Shown one piece after another: positions 24,796 to 37,800 of a stretch of 64,000 bases of DNA (within the stretch, counting starts at the first letter, position 1; every line of letters starts with the position of its first letter). Position numbers and translations under genes: made by a program. This DNA comes from Distichodus sexfasciatus. Its lineage: Eukaryota; Chordata; Actinopteri; Characiformes; Distichodontidae. A model generated the notes under the pieces. It saw only the letters and a program-made list of their open reading frames with translations, was not told where the DNA came from and made no database searches. Where the stretch lies: assembly GCA_032718565.1 (NCBI GenBank), contig JAVGVS010000280.1, forward strand, positions 116,001-180,000, read 5' to 3'.

Positions 24796-27700
24796 AATAG
24801 TCAGCTGTATGCTGTCTGATGAAGTGAGCTGAATGAGAATAAAGGTGTCAGCCACTCCAAGTCAATAGAGTCTGTGTGCTCCAGCGCCTCGCTGGGCTAG
24901 TGACCTACATAACACGCAAACACACACACACACTCGACCAGCATCAGCCACACAACCCCAGCCGCTTTTATTTTATTCTTAAGTCGTTATATTTAGCTTA
25001 AATGTCATGTGTTTGTGTTGCTGGTGCTTAGCTGCTGAGGTTGAGATTTTTGCTGGTTCTCTTACACAACAAAATATATTGAGCATTATATGTTACAAAT
25101 ACATCAAGAGGCAAATTGCACCTATGTTCAGACATCCCATTTATTTTCATATAGTTATGTACCCTGAATGAAATTCTGCGCAACACGGTCTTTCTTTGGG
25201 ATACTGTTTGGTTCCGGTGAAGTCGTTCAGAGGTTCAGAACAGAGTTCAAATGTTAAGGTGTGTTTGGAAAGGGAAAGGCAAAACGGGATGAAAACTGAC
25301 CGCAGATTTTGAGCGGCGCCTCCAGCTCCAGGAGGATGGGCTGACTCAGGAAAATCTCTCTGGACTTAATGCAGAGTCCTCGAACCTCCGCCTCCGTCAT
25401 CTGCACAATCTTCCCTGGGCGACATCCTCTCACTGAGAAAGAGAAAGAAAGAAAGAAAAAAAGAGAGAGAGAGAGAGAGCGAGAGAGAGAAAGAGAGAAC
25501 ATGAAAGTTAGTTTTATTTCAACCAATAAACAAGATACAAGACATAAGATTTTAATAAGGTTCTCAAAAGACCTTAAACAGAAAATGCACGGCATTATGA
25601 AACCTGTAAAAGTAGAGACTAATAAAAATGAATGTGTATAGACACTGTTAAAAAAGGACAAAAAACCTGATTCTGACTAAAAATAAGCATAAAATCTAAT
25701 CAAACACAATGTAAGCTTTGAGCTACAATATTAAAAACTTGGCCCAAGATGGGAAGTTTGAATTTAGACTTTCTTCACATACTTATAAGCTTATGCAAAC
25801 TTCATTTAAAAAAAGTTATGCAGAATATGTTCCACTTTTTACATTTTGACATTTTGCAGCAATATGTTTTAAAGGTGCTGGGTAACAGATTCCACATCAC
25901 CAGCGTTAATGAGACCCACGTCTGTTTTCGTTTGTTTAATTTATGAGATGTTTCCAAAGTCTGTATGTTCTCATCATTTTTTTTTTTAATTTCTGCATTT
26001 AATTCTAGCTTTGTGATTTTTGTCTCATAATAACACCCGTCACCTCCACATTTCACGGATGCCTAAATAAACGTGTTAACCCAAAGAGAATCTGAATCAA
26101 TTTGGTATGTGGGAAGTCAAAATCATATAGTGCATTACTATACAGAAAGATTCACAAACATGGTCATATGTCTTCACATCCTCCATCACAACTACAGAAT
26201 TATTTACACAGCAGACTGGGTCTAGAGCCATCTTATTGGGATGAATTAATTAGTCACACATTAGACGAAGGCCAAATACACCTTTTGGAACAGTTCGGCT
26301 TTAGACATTTAAGGGTGGGTCCATAAAAATATAGTATTATAATAAACAAGTAACATAATATTAAATGTGTTGAAGACCTGATGTCCAGTAACAATATTAC
26401 AAAAAATGTTGGATTATGCATCAGAGGAATGAAAATAATAATCCGATACGTGAAATTTTCCATTCTCGTCTTACTAAAACAATATTGCTACACTAAAAAC
26501 AGATAGGTTAATCAAATTCATATCATGATTGCAAGCTTTCCCAATAAATTCTAAACAAACCCCAGAGGCAGTGCAATAAGGCAAAGCAATATCCTGTTCT
26601 GCATATGAGGAGGCCGGCCGGCTGCTGCGGCTTGAATCTGCTGACTGGCCGTTTGTATTTAGAGCCGCTAGCAGGCTGACGCCGCGCTCTACGGCTAATC
26701 CAGCATGTCAGACCGCTGCGCTAATCTGAACAAAAAGCTCTGCACCGTCACATAGGATGACGCAAGGTCAACGGCGTGCACTGCTTGACTTGCTGAGGCG
26801 AGAACATCACGTCTAATTTAACAAAGTCGCATGACATTTTGTTGCACTATTTGCTGTAATGACAATAAACTTTCATATTCATATTCCTCCTCCTTCTCAC
26901 TTTTTTCCTCTTTTTCACCAAGGACATTTTCACTGAAGAGCGTACAAACTGCGGCTTGTTTTGCAGTACACACAGCTGGGACTAAAATAGCCCCTAAGTG
27001 TGTTCGTTTTCACGGCTCAACTGAGCGAGCGGAGCAGACACACCTCTCTACGGGCAAATCACCAGGGGTGGAAGTAATGAATTACAAATACTCACGTTAC
27101 TGTAATTAAGTAGATTTTTTGGGTACTTGTACTTTTATGAGTAGTTTTTCAAGTGTGTAATTTTACTCGTACTTGAGTACAATTTACACCATGTAATCTA
27201 CTTCGCTACTTATAAAAATCAAAAGTCGCTACTGAGTACGCCCACAATTTGAATTAATATTCAAACCTTTCATCTGCATCTTTGCAGCCAATAAGGCTGT
27301 GCAATCGCGACCGCGCCAATTAATCTATGACGTGAGCAAAGAATAAACTCCGCTGCAGCAGCAGGCACAGGTGTCTGGAGGTACTACACAGTGGAGTACA
27401 AACTAATTTAGAGACTAAAGATTTGGAGACAAAGAAGCCAAAATGGAGCCAAACGAAGTCGGATAGACTCTGTTAATTTAGAAAACCAGCTCTTGCTGAA
27501 ACTGAACAAAAGGTTCAGAAAGTGAAGTGTGACAGAAATGCCATTATTTCTAAGAGTTTAAGCCACTTACCTGCCTGTTGTTCGCAGTGTATTGGGAAAA
27601 GTTTAAACTGTTCTATGCATGTTCAAAAACATTTTTGTCATTGTTTTAACAAACAAAATTCCTGCTTTATATCCACATTTATTTACAAAACAAACTGCCT

Positions 27701-29401
27701 TTCAATACCTCGTTCATCTGAGAAATGTGCTTTGAACGTAGATATTTTATACTGGTGAATCGAATCAAATGCCTGCTATTGACGACGCAATAAAACATCC
27801 ATCGGTTGAAAAGTAATTAATACTCTGAGTAGTTTTTGAGAAGAATACTTATTTACTCAAGTATTTTTTTAACACCAGTACGTTTACTTGTAATTGAGTA
27901 CATTTTAACCAATGTAACAGTACTTGTACTTGAGTACAAATTTTCAGTACTCTTTCCACCTCTGCAAATCACAGCTGATGTCCGATTGGTTTGGACACTT
28001 AAAAAACACCCCACTCCATCTGCAGCCCTCGGCCACTTCTACACCACTTCTATACCACATTAAACAGCACTGGGTCTGGCTCAGTGACCCTGTCTAGGTA
28101 CATGTGTGCTGCTGCGCCCTCCTAAATCTCTCCGATCGGTGTGCCTCAAGTGTCAAATGCTAAAGAACTATAACAACAACAACAAACAAGCTGAAAACAC
28201 ATAAACAAGCCTAAACTGCTGAGGTGAAAGCTCAAAAAGCACAGAGCTACACAAGACATTACAACCTCAAATCTATGATGCATAAAGTAGTGTTTAAAAG
28301 CAGTGACTCAAGAGACATTTAAACTACATCGACTGAGTCAACGGTGTGTGGTTTTAAAAAAGTGAGGGATAAAATATGAACAGAGATGGGATATGATAAA
28401 CTATGACAGCAATTTTAAAAGGGCTTAACAGGGCAGAGAAAACATGACGCGCGTCTTCTTGTTATCAAACGGCGTGTTAATGTGTACATACACAGTATGG
28501 CTACAATACTTTGTGAAATAACAATTACCACAAACCACAACATTTCCATTAACAATGCATGAGTTGAACAATAAAAGCTCGTTCTATGACCAAATTCCAA
28601 AATGTTTACAAGTTAAAAAGAATGTTCAAAATGCCTCACTTTCACATGGACAAAGTTCAAAATGGCCAACACAACTTTCCTCCAGACAATTTTTAACAAT
28701 GCTAAGGTTTTGCAAGATATTGTAGCTACATGTTGAAGGTGTAGAGGGCAATATTATAATCATATTGTTGCAAAATAAATTGTAAATGAAACAGTGAAAA
28801 TTGCTCAAAAGTTGGCAAAATTATGGACAAAGGTAAAGAGCCATACAGTGTACAATATTAATATAAACTACATACTGTATATACTGTATATTAATATATA
28901 CTACATACAGTACATAAAGTATATACAATATACTGTACAGCGGGTGTATGCAAAAAAAATCAAATCAGATCGAATTACGATGTTTTGCATTCCAAAAAAT
29001 TAGATTCATATTTTCCAACGAACGTAATGGTACTTTTTCATTTTTCACTTTTTCAATGGTAATTTACATTTTCCCCGACACGATCCTATAGATGGCGCAA
29101 TGTCGAAATCTGCCCAGATAGACCCCCTGTGAGCATGAAGGAAATGCGGTCAGTATGCGGACATATGCAAACTCTATCTGCAAATTTATCTGCCACAGTC
29201 AAATGGGAAAAGTAACTCCAAACAGCAATCAGGAAACAAATTCATCGGTGTACTGAATTGTGAGTCGTTGATGAATCGTGAATCAATTTCAAATTGAATC
29301 GTGAGCCCAAGAACCAGAATCAAATCGTGAGATTTTTTGAACCGTGCACCCTTAGTACAAAGTGTATTTAGAGAGAGTTATAGTTGTATAGTTGTGTTGT
29401 A

Positions 29402-29449
<48 letters not shown>

Positions 29450-29723
29450 TTAACTGTTTTTAAGAGGTTTTGACACACCATCAGTACTTGTCCTCACAAA
29501 CACCCCCATGTTTACTGGAGGTCTGCGGATCAGGTCGCAGTGAACAAATCTGATACAGAAGACTGTACAGTGCAGGACTGGGGTCAGCTTACACTGCTAG
29601 TGCGCAAACTGCTAGGCCAAACTCACGTCTCACACACACAACGGCTAGAAAAACATGTACACAGACACCCTCTAACAGCTGCAGAGGTATATAAATGCAT
29701 ATGCAAGCACACACCCACACCCA

Positions 29724-29757
<34 letters not shown>

Positions 29758-30570
29758 TTCACACACACAGTTCTCGTGGACTCCCTTATTTCCTGGTGAC
29801 CTTGGTTTTTGGGTTGGACCACTGCCTCCCCCTCGAGGAGGGCCACTGTTGGGGCGTTTTCTTTAACAGTCGCCCCCTTTTCCTGCTGCTATAGTTTGCT
29901 CCATGCAGAAAGAGGGAATCTCCATGACAACAAGATCAGGTAAGACAAGGCTGAGGGGCGGAGCTTATCGACAGATTGACTTCCAGCTTTCTTTGTGAAA
30001 GCTGGTCCCTGTCAACTCACACTGTAAGCTGATATGAAGATAATTACAGCGGAAGGAACGTCATTAACACACACACACCAACTTGTGGTATCATTTCATG
30101 CTAAGTCTTTAAAATGATCTCTACATATAAACTCTACAACTTAATATACTATATTCAATATATTATATAGATGTTAAACTGGTTTTAACGTTATTGTAAA
30201 TACATATGTATTGAATGCAAGGGAAATATGTAATGAATGCATCAAAAAATCCAGTAAATATAATTAATATATGTATTTATGTACATAATGTGCATAGACT
30301 GTGCTTATTTTATCATTAAAAACCATATCTTCGCATCCAGAGATTATAGGCACCTATTTTAACACTAGTGTCTGTTTTGCACACCGCTGTTCCAAGTATA
30401 TTTCCAATCAAAAGAGTCGCCGGTCATTCCGAGAAGCACTAGAGTAAAGTTCAGTAACATTAACTTGGTTTCCCAGCACCGCATGCAGTGATGGAGGGAC
30501 AAAAGGAATGCAGTGGAGAGCAAGAGTGAGAGTTCCAGGACGCTTCAATCCAAATTTGGCCCGTGTTGTA

Positions 30571-30604
<34 letters not shown>

Positions 30605-33600
30605 CATGGGGTCCTCTTTGGTTCTTGTCTCTGCCAAAATAAAACACTGCAGTGCAGAACCTTGGCCTATGTTTACGCTCTCTTTCTTTGTCTCTTCTTT
30701 AAGGTGGAGCATTCAAGACGCCACTGCGTGACTCCACTAGACTGACCGTTCCATTGCACAAGCTGAGAAATCCACTGTAAAATTACAGTGTCAGCGTTTC
30801 TTGTGTGTTTTGTTGCCTAGTAATAGCATTTGTCTTGTTTGTGTTTACTGTATGGTTGCAGGTTTTTCCTAAGCCCTTAAATGCGACTTCCCAGTAGGGC
30901 TGGGCATTTAATCAAAATTTAATCAAAAGAAACATTCAGAGCCTCTGCTTTCTCCAGTGCGTTTTTATGTACCGTCTCCTTAAAAAGTACTGTATGTGTT
31001 CTCATGTGACTCCGCCCTGTCCAAGATATACCCTCTTTCACACTACTTGTCTTCATAAACACAAAAAGAAGGGACGCTCTGAAACATCTCAGTAACGTCA
31101 AATTTCCTAAGAACTGGTAAGAGCCGCCACAATGTTTCGTGCCACAGCACTGCAGTGACTAATAATATTGTTCTGGGCACACCTTGGGCAGTGCCAGTCT
31201 GTCAGGACTCCTGCCCAGTGCTTAACAAATGGAGGATTAGTTTTTGAGGATTATCTAGTAGTGCCCAACCAATTTCGATAACTATGCCCTCACAGTTCAC
31301 TGACATGATATTATTACATGATACTGATATTAAACTATTAAAACTGGGATACATTTCTAATAACAGTAAACATTAGGTGTGTTGAAATTAATGACATAAT
31401 TGATGCATCGCGATACAGATGTGGGCGATTCTGCATCGATGCAGTGACAGATCATAACCGATTATATTTGGGTTTTCAACCGTTGGTCCATCACATACAT
31501 TCCAGTTTCACTGCTGAAATCACTTTTAAAAAATTATTTCATTTTATTTTTCTTTTAAAACATTTCCAGATGAGTTGGCCAACTTTACAAATAATCAATT
31601 TAATGCAAATATCAAAAATAAAATATAACTGCAAGCAGTGATTACGGGGGCCATACAGTTTGCAGCTTTATCAGTTTTTGACGAATCGAAGTGGACAGAT
31701 GTTGAAAAATGACATGTTTCATCCTTTTATCTAGGGTGCTACGGTTCAAAACTTATTAGGCAAAACACAAAATAGCTTATTATAGCGCCACCAACTGGCA
31801 GAGTGGTGCAATTTTTTTGCCTGAGTAGAGGGTGGGGTCCCGGACCTACCTGCCAAATTTCAAAGCTGTAGCCCATCCAGAGCCGGATTTCTACGACACT
31901 CGGTGTGTGGTGTTGCAGTCCTATGCCAAGTCGACCACATTTATTTGCATATTACAGAAATATGAAGACCTAAATAAAAAATGTGCTCGATAATAATTAA
32001 AGAAGAGTGTCTTGGGATTCAAATGATCCCAGTTGCATGCAGACTGGACAAAAATCCAGGGACTAGTTCGCAAAAGATGGTTCTGCATATTATGCAAATT
32101 AGCGAAAAATCAAATAAGGCAGAAATAGATGCGATGGGTCTAAAAGACTCGTCTTCACCCAAGGAATAAGGTGATATAAGATATTTGAGAATCGGAGCTA
32201 CGGGTCAAAAGTTATTAGGCAAAATGCAATTTTCTTTTTGGAAAAACGCAAAATAGCTTATATTGGTGCATTTTTTTTGCCTGAGTAGTGGGTGGGGTAC
32301 CAGACCTACCTGCCAAATTTCAAAGCTGTAGGTCTTACAGTTTTTTCTCCACAACGCGTTTTAAGGCAGAAAAAAAAAATCAGCACGATTCCAATAGGGT
32401 TCCATGCAGTGTTCCACTGCATGCCCCCCCTAAATATTGCACGGAATCAAATCATGATAAAGGTAATTGAATCAAATCGTGAGACCAGTGAAGGTTCACA
32501 CCACTAGTATATATGTAATGTATGTAATGTAATAGACTTTTCCTCACCTAGACAATATGAAACAATGCAGTTAAATTTCACAGTTCAGTCAAGTTTCCCC
32601 AGATACTGTGCCTTTAATTAGAAAAGTCACTCTGGATAAAAATGACTGCTAAAATGGCTTAAATGTAAATAAAAACCAGCTGCAGTTGGTGGACAAACTA
32701 TTCAATGCCAACATTCATAACAGGTTTGAAGAATCTCTCTTCCATACCTCTATTTATTAACTGTCATTATAACAAGTGTTTCCATTTTTTTTGCAATTAA
32801 CTCACATCAGCAGATAATATCAGAACCCCGGCTTATTGGCAGGCTTTATTTCCCAGCTGGCTCGGTGTTTAGGAAAAACTACACCAGTTGTCATAGTGTA
32901 TGCGTTTATTTTACAAAGTGCACTATATTAGAAAAATAAAATAAACACATAAACTACGACCACCATAAGAGCTTTAACCATAAGAGGTCCATTAACTGTT
33001 AAATTACGCAACATTAAGCATCCGTGACTGTCTTTGACAAAATCAGCAGCGTGGACCCAGGAACAGCGAACAAACTGCCGTTGACCCCTTTTCAACAGAA
33101 AAGTCTGCGTTTCTAGATTAGTGCCTAGAATGGAATAGTGCATAAGGCCTCTTTTCTTTATAAGTTAAAACAACAACAACAAAAAAAACAATCAAATAAT
33201 TAACAGAAAACAATAAACCGTTTAGGGGGTTATTTACACCATGTTTGAGAGAAGGATGGAGGGATGAGGTAAGAATAGAACGCAAGAGGTAGAAGAGAAT
33301 GAGAACCTTGGCACATTGTGTGTGCACCAAACTCGAGCAAGTTTTCCAGGCATTGGGATTTCTCAGTTCAGTCTGAACAAACTACACAGGAAGCGGGACT
33401 GTAGTTGATTTAGAGATATGTATACAGAGTGAGAAAGAGAGAACGGACAGATGTAAACATATACGAATCACTCTCTCCAAATCACGCCATATAAGGGCAA
33501 TGTTCTGGATGGAGGATGATGAGAAGAAAGACCCCCCCCACCGCCTCCCACACACACACACACACAGAAAGTTAATGCATTTAGAGAGACAAATATGCCG

Positions 33601-34800
33601 AGTGTTAACACTGCCAGAATACAGGCAATGTCCCTGTGGTTGTTTACGATTAGGAATCTAATTATTTTTTTCTCAACCATTAGTATTATTAAAAACCTAC
33701 TGTATTCTCTTCCTATAAAAGAAAGAGATAAACAGATAAGAAATGCGTGTTTTGGAGTTGTTTAGTAACCACACATGTCTTGCCAGTGATTGAATGCAAT
33801 AATAGTGTGTGGTTAATATGTCATTAGTATGAAAGTTTAAGTCTGAATATATTTTGAGACAAAGTGAAAAATGTGTTTAAAATTACACTTCCCCTTTCTT
33901 AAAAACTGCATTCATTCCTGCTGCAATTTTGATATACAATTCCTATCAACATGAGTTGACTCAGTGGTTTATAATTAATGCTCAAAACTGGCATTTCAAT
34001 CTAGTCATTTGTTTGATTACATCATTAATTCCACTTGAAACAGAAAACCACCACCTGAACAAGTACTGCAGAAATGTGTGTGAGACGTGCACTAAAACTG
34101 TCCTTTCATCTCCAATATTTCAATGCTCTGAGCAAGTATGAATACACACACACACACCCACACAGTGGAAAACTGCGACCCACTGATTGACTTCTAAGGC
34201 TAGAGGCATCTTGTCTGAAAATAGAAGTCAATGGTGATGTGAATTCTGCCTTTCACTGTTTATGGAGTACAAACTGAATAGACCTCATTGTGTGTGTGTG
34301 TGTGTGTGTGCGTGTGTGTGTGTGTGTGTAATGACTGTTTCTCAGACTAAAGGCATTAAATTGCATCATGACTCCAAGCTCTGGTGCCAGGGAGAGAAAA
34401 CAGCAAGCACAAACACACACTGACATAAGACACAATTGTACCTGGTACAGACTTGTCAGTATTTCATAAATCATAATCTCATCACCTCTTGCTTATCGGC
34501 TAATAATTAAAGAAAATCTCTGCGGGAGAAGCAGTGATTCCGAGAAACTAGCACCTAGACAACGAGTAGACAAAACTAGGCATCACAGCATTATGTTCTC
34601 AGGGCATGTTAAACATTAATGAGGCTTTATAGTTGTTGTTCAATAAAACATTTACAACAAATATTCTGTCACTAAAGACCCACTAAGCAGAAAAAACGCT
34701 AATGTGGCTGACAATGAATGAAAAGGAATGAGGACTTTAAGCATAAAATCACATGTAAAACAGCACAGAAATAGTGTTATGACTTCTCTGTGTGTGTGTA

Positions 34801-34841
<41 letters not shown>

Positions 34842-34844
34842 AAA

Positions 34845-34884
<40 letters not shown>

Positions 34885-37800
34885 TGTGATGGAAGAAGAG
34901 ACAACAACTTTGCTATTGTTTGAATGAGCTAAAATACAGGGATAGACTAAAGCAAACAAATACACACATACCTACGTGTATACACACAAACACAGCCCCT
35001 ATAAACTTAATGAGAAACAGAGGGTGTGTGTGAACATGGAAACATTTCAGGTACCCTGCAAAAACAAACAGCCCTTCTGTTTCATTTGAGCAATTTAAAC
35101 GAGTACAGAATGTGAGAGAGAGAGGGGAAATCACACACTCCCTTTACGGTCAACTCCTCCTTTAAAGCGACCAATCCAGAGAAGGCCAAATGAACCTGCT
35201 GCACCACTAACCAGTGGAAAGATTATGACGTTGTTATATACGTATATATACATTATATATGTTTACCACGTTACAAGTGTTGTCGTTGTGTAGTTTGTCC
35301 AATAGAGGGCAGCACTGCAAATTAGTTTGACATTTATTTTAAAAAATCGAAGACATTTTGTTACAAACACAAGTTCTTTAAATGAAAATAAACTGTTATT
35401 TTTAATTGGACGCTACGAAAACACTCATTTGATGACTAGAATTCTAAATACATATTTTATTGCACAAGTGAAACTGCAAGAGGTAATCTACCCTGTCTTG
35501 TTTGAACAAACTGTTATGTCACCTGGGCACTACAAAAAAGCTATTATTCTACATATTTACACAAGGTGTTTCCCAGTCACTCCTAATCAATGCTTCGCTT
35601 TTGCTAACAGCGAAGACTTGACAGGGAGCATACTTGCAAGAACACACCGGGGCTTAACGAGAAAACAATAAAGAGACTGACCCGTCTTCAGTTCTAAAGG
35701 TTCGGCCCACAAAATGACTCCAAACTGAAGCGTTTATACAGAATGCGTGCGTAAAAATAAATCTCAAAACCAATGCAAATGGCAAGCGTGCAAACCATCA
35801 CAGAGTGCAAATGCCCAAAGCAGGACGTCAGCAAGAGCCTTAAAGCACAACATGTCAACAAATGTGCAATATTTATAAATGTTATGCCCTCAGTTTGAGG
35901 ACAGGACGTGTCCCCGAAAGCATTACACACTCACACACTTGGATTGAGTGGAGTTGTCCCCTAAATGTGAAGTGTCAGTGACAGGGAGGGGAGGCGATTA
36001 CTAACAGAGACAGCTGGGCCTGCTGACATTTACAGAGAGAGACGGAAAGAGGGGAAGAGTGAGAGAGAGAGAGGGAGGGAAAAGAGAGAGAAAAACCCTA
36101 CCAGCCATTTGAGAAATGGGAGACACTTTGTGTCAAACGGAGAGGAGAACTAGAGAAAATGTTTAGAAGTGATGTTTTGTGATCGGAAAATGAAAGGAAA
36201 CTTGCTTTTTAATTTTTTTTTTTTTTTTACCAACACATGCTCAAGATTATTTATTTGTCACATACATAGTTACAACTATTTCATAACAAGTCTTAACTGG
36301 CAGGTAACAAAGATCACAAGTCAGCTGATGTTATGTATAGTTCTAAATGTATACTGTTCTCTTCCTATCAGCATTAATGCATATCACTTTCCAGAGTCAA
36401 ATTACATTCAAATAACATTCTGAAGCTATTCTAATTTGTTTTGACCATGCGTTCACTCTGGCTCTTGTATGCGCAAATGATACGAAGTCATACAAACAAG
36501 CGTTAAATATTTTTCTGATCCCTAAGACGGTCTGCTTGTTTATTTCTCTGATAAAAAACAGTGAGAGAATAGATAGAGGGGCTATAAAAAGCACCAGTGC
36601 CCACTATGCCCGAGACGGGCCATGAGATGCAGGACTGTGTGTGTAACAATGAACAGAGAGCAGGGCGGGTGGGAGGAAGAGCAGGAGGAGGAGGGCTGTG
36701 ACCTGGACTAGGCCATTACCACTGCTGCCTTTTACTTCTGTAATGCCTTTCAGTGGCTTCATTTGTCAGCCATGACTGCATTCTGCGCTAATAAAGAAGA
36801 ATGTAGGAATGCTGCCAAAACCTTTGAGAGCATGGTAGCATTTCACACAAAAAAGCAATGAAACAAGGTGAATGTCGATGCTGTAAAGCTGCTGTCATTT
36901 CACAGCGGCACTGCAGCAGTGTAGCTAATCAACTAAACAAGTCGACTACTGTATAAAAACTATAATATAACATATAAAATGAAATCATAAGGTAAACAGT
37001 CTGCACTTCTCCTTCTGCTTATCTTTTTTTTGCAAAGTTCCCAAATAGTTTTGTTGAAATATATTACAACATATTGTTGGAGTTAGACAGCCGAAGAAAA
37101 TGAAGCCTATGCCAGGCTGCAGCCCGTCTGGAAGGTCTTATAACAATTTAGTTTTTGTTAGCCTCAGTGCTAAACAGACTCTCCAAGTATGTGAGCTGGC
37201 CATAGCGGTTGGAGCAGATATCCAACGACTTCTCTTTGTTTCCTCATTCCTGCTCCTCCCTCTCTCTTCACTCTGTTTCTTACACCATGGTTACGTAAGA
37301 CGGCTCCTGGGCCTAACCTAAGCCAAGGCTCTCTGTCTGAAGGCGCTACGTGTGAAATTCCGTGACCAGAGAACACCAAAGTTGCTTTTAACAACAACAA
37401 AATTCTTGTGCGTAAAACAAAACGTCTGAATGTATGTTCTGGTTTGACTGGCACATTCGTTGCAACTATAACTCAATTAATTAAGAAGATAGTGAGTTTA
37501 ATAATTGAGGGAATTAACAGAGAAGTCTGGTAATCAAATATTGGATGGAGAAAATTTGGTCCTTGTTCATCAATATCTTACAGGATTTTTTTGTTCTTAA
37601 CTGTGGAACTGTACAAAACTAAAAGAATTTGAAGAACAAATTTCTTCTTAAACACATCCTGTTAAATGATGCCCATTGTCCCTTATACGTATTACATGTA
37701 GTTATTCACTAAGATGACATGAATTAACGCAGTAAAGTACAAACAACCATATTAAAGTTTTGATAAATAGGAGTGGATGAACTATATTGCAACTGGCTCA

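Noticed and set aside
34253..35134. Ser/Leu- and Thr/His-rich minus-strand frames
   Set aside because: Encoded by GT and GA microsatellites.
35327..35671. 114-codon plus-strand frame in ppp1cb intron 1
   Set aside because: No recognisable motif, AT-rich codon use, no promoter or splice context; likely chance.
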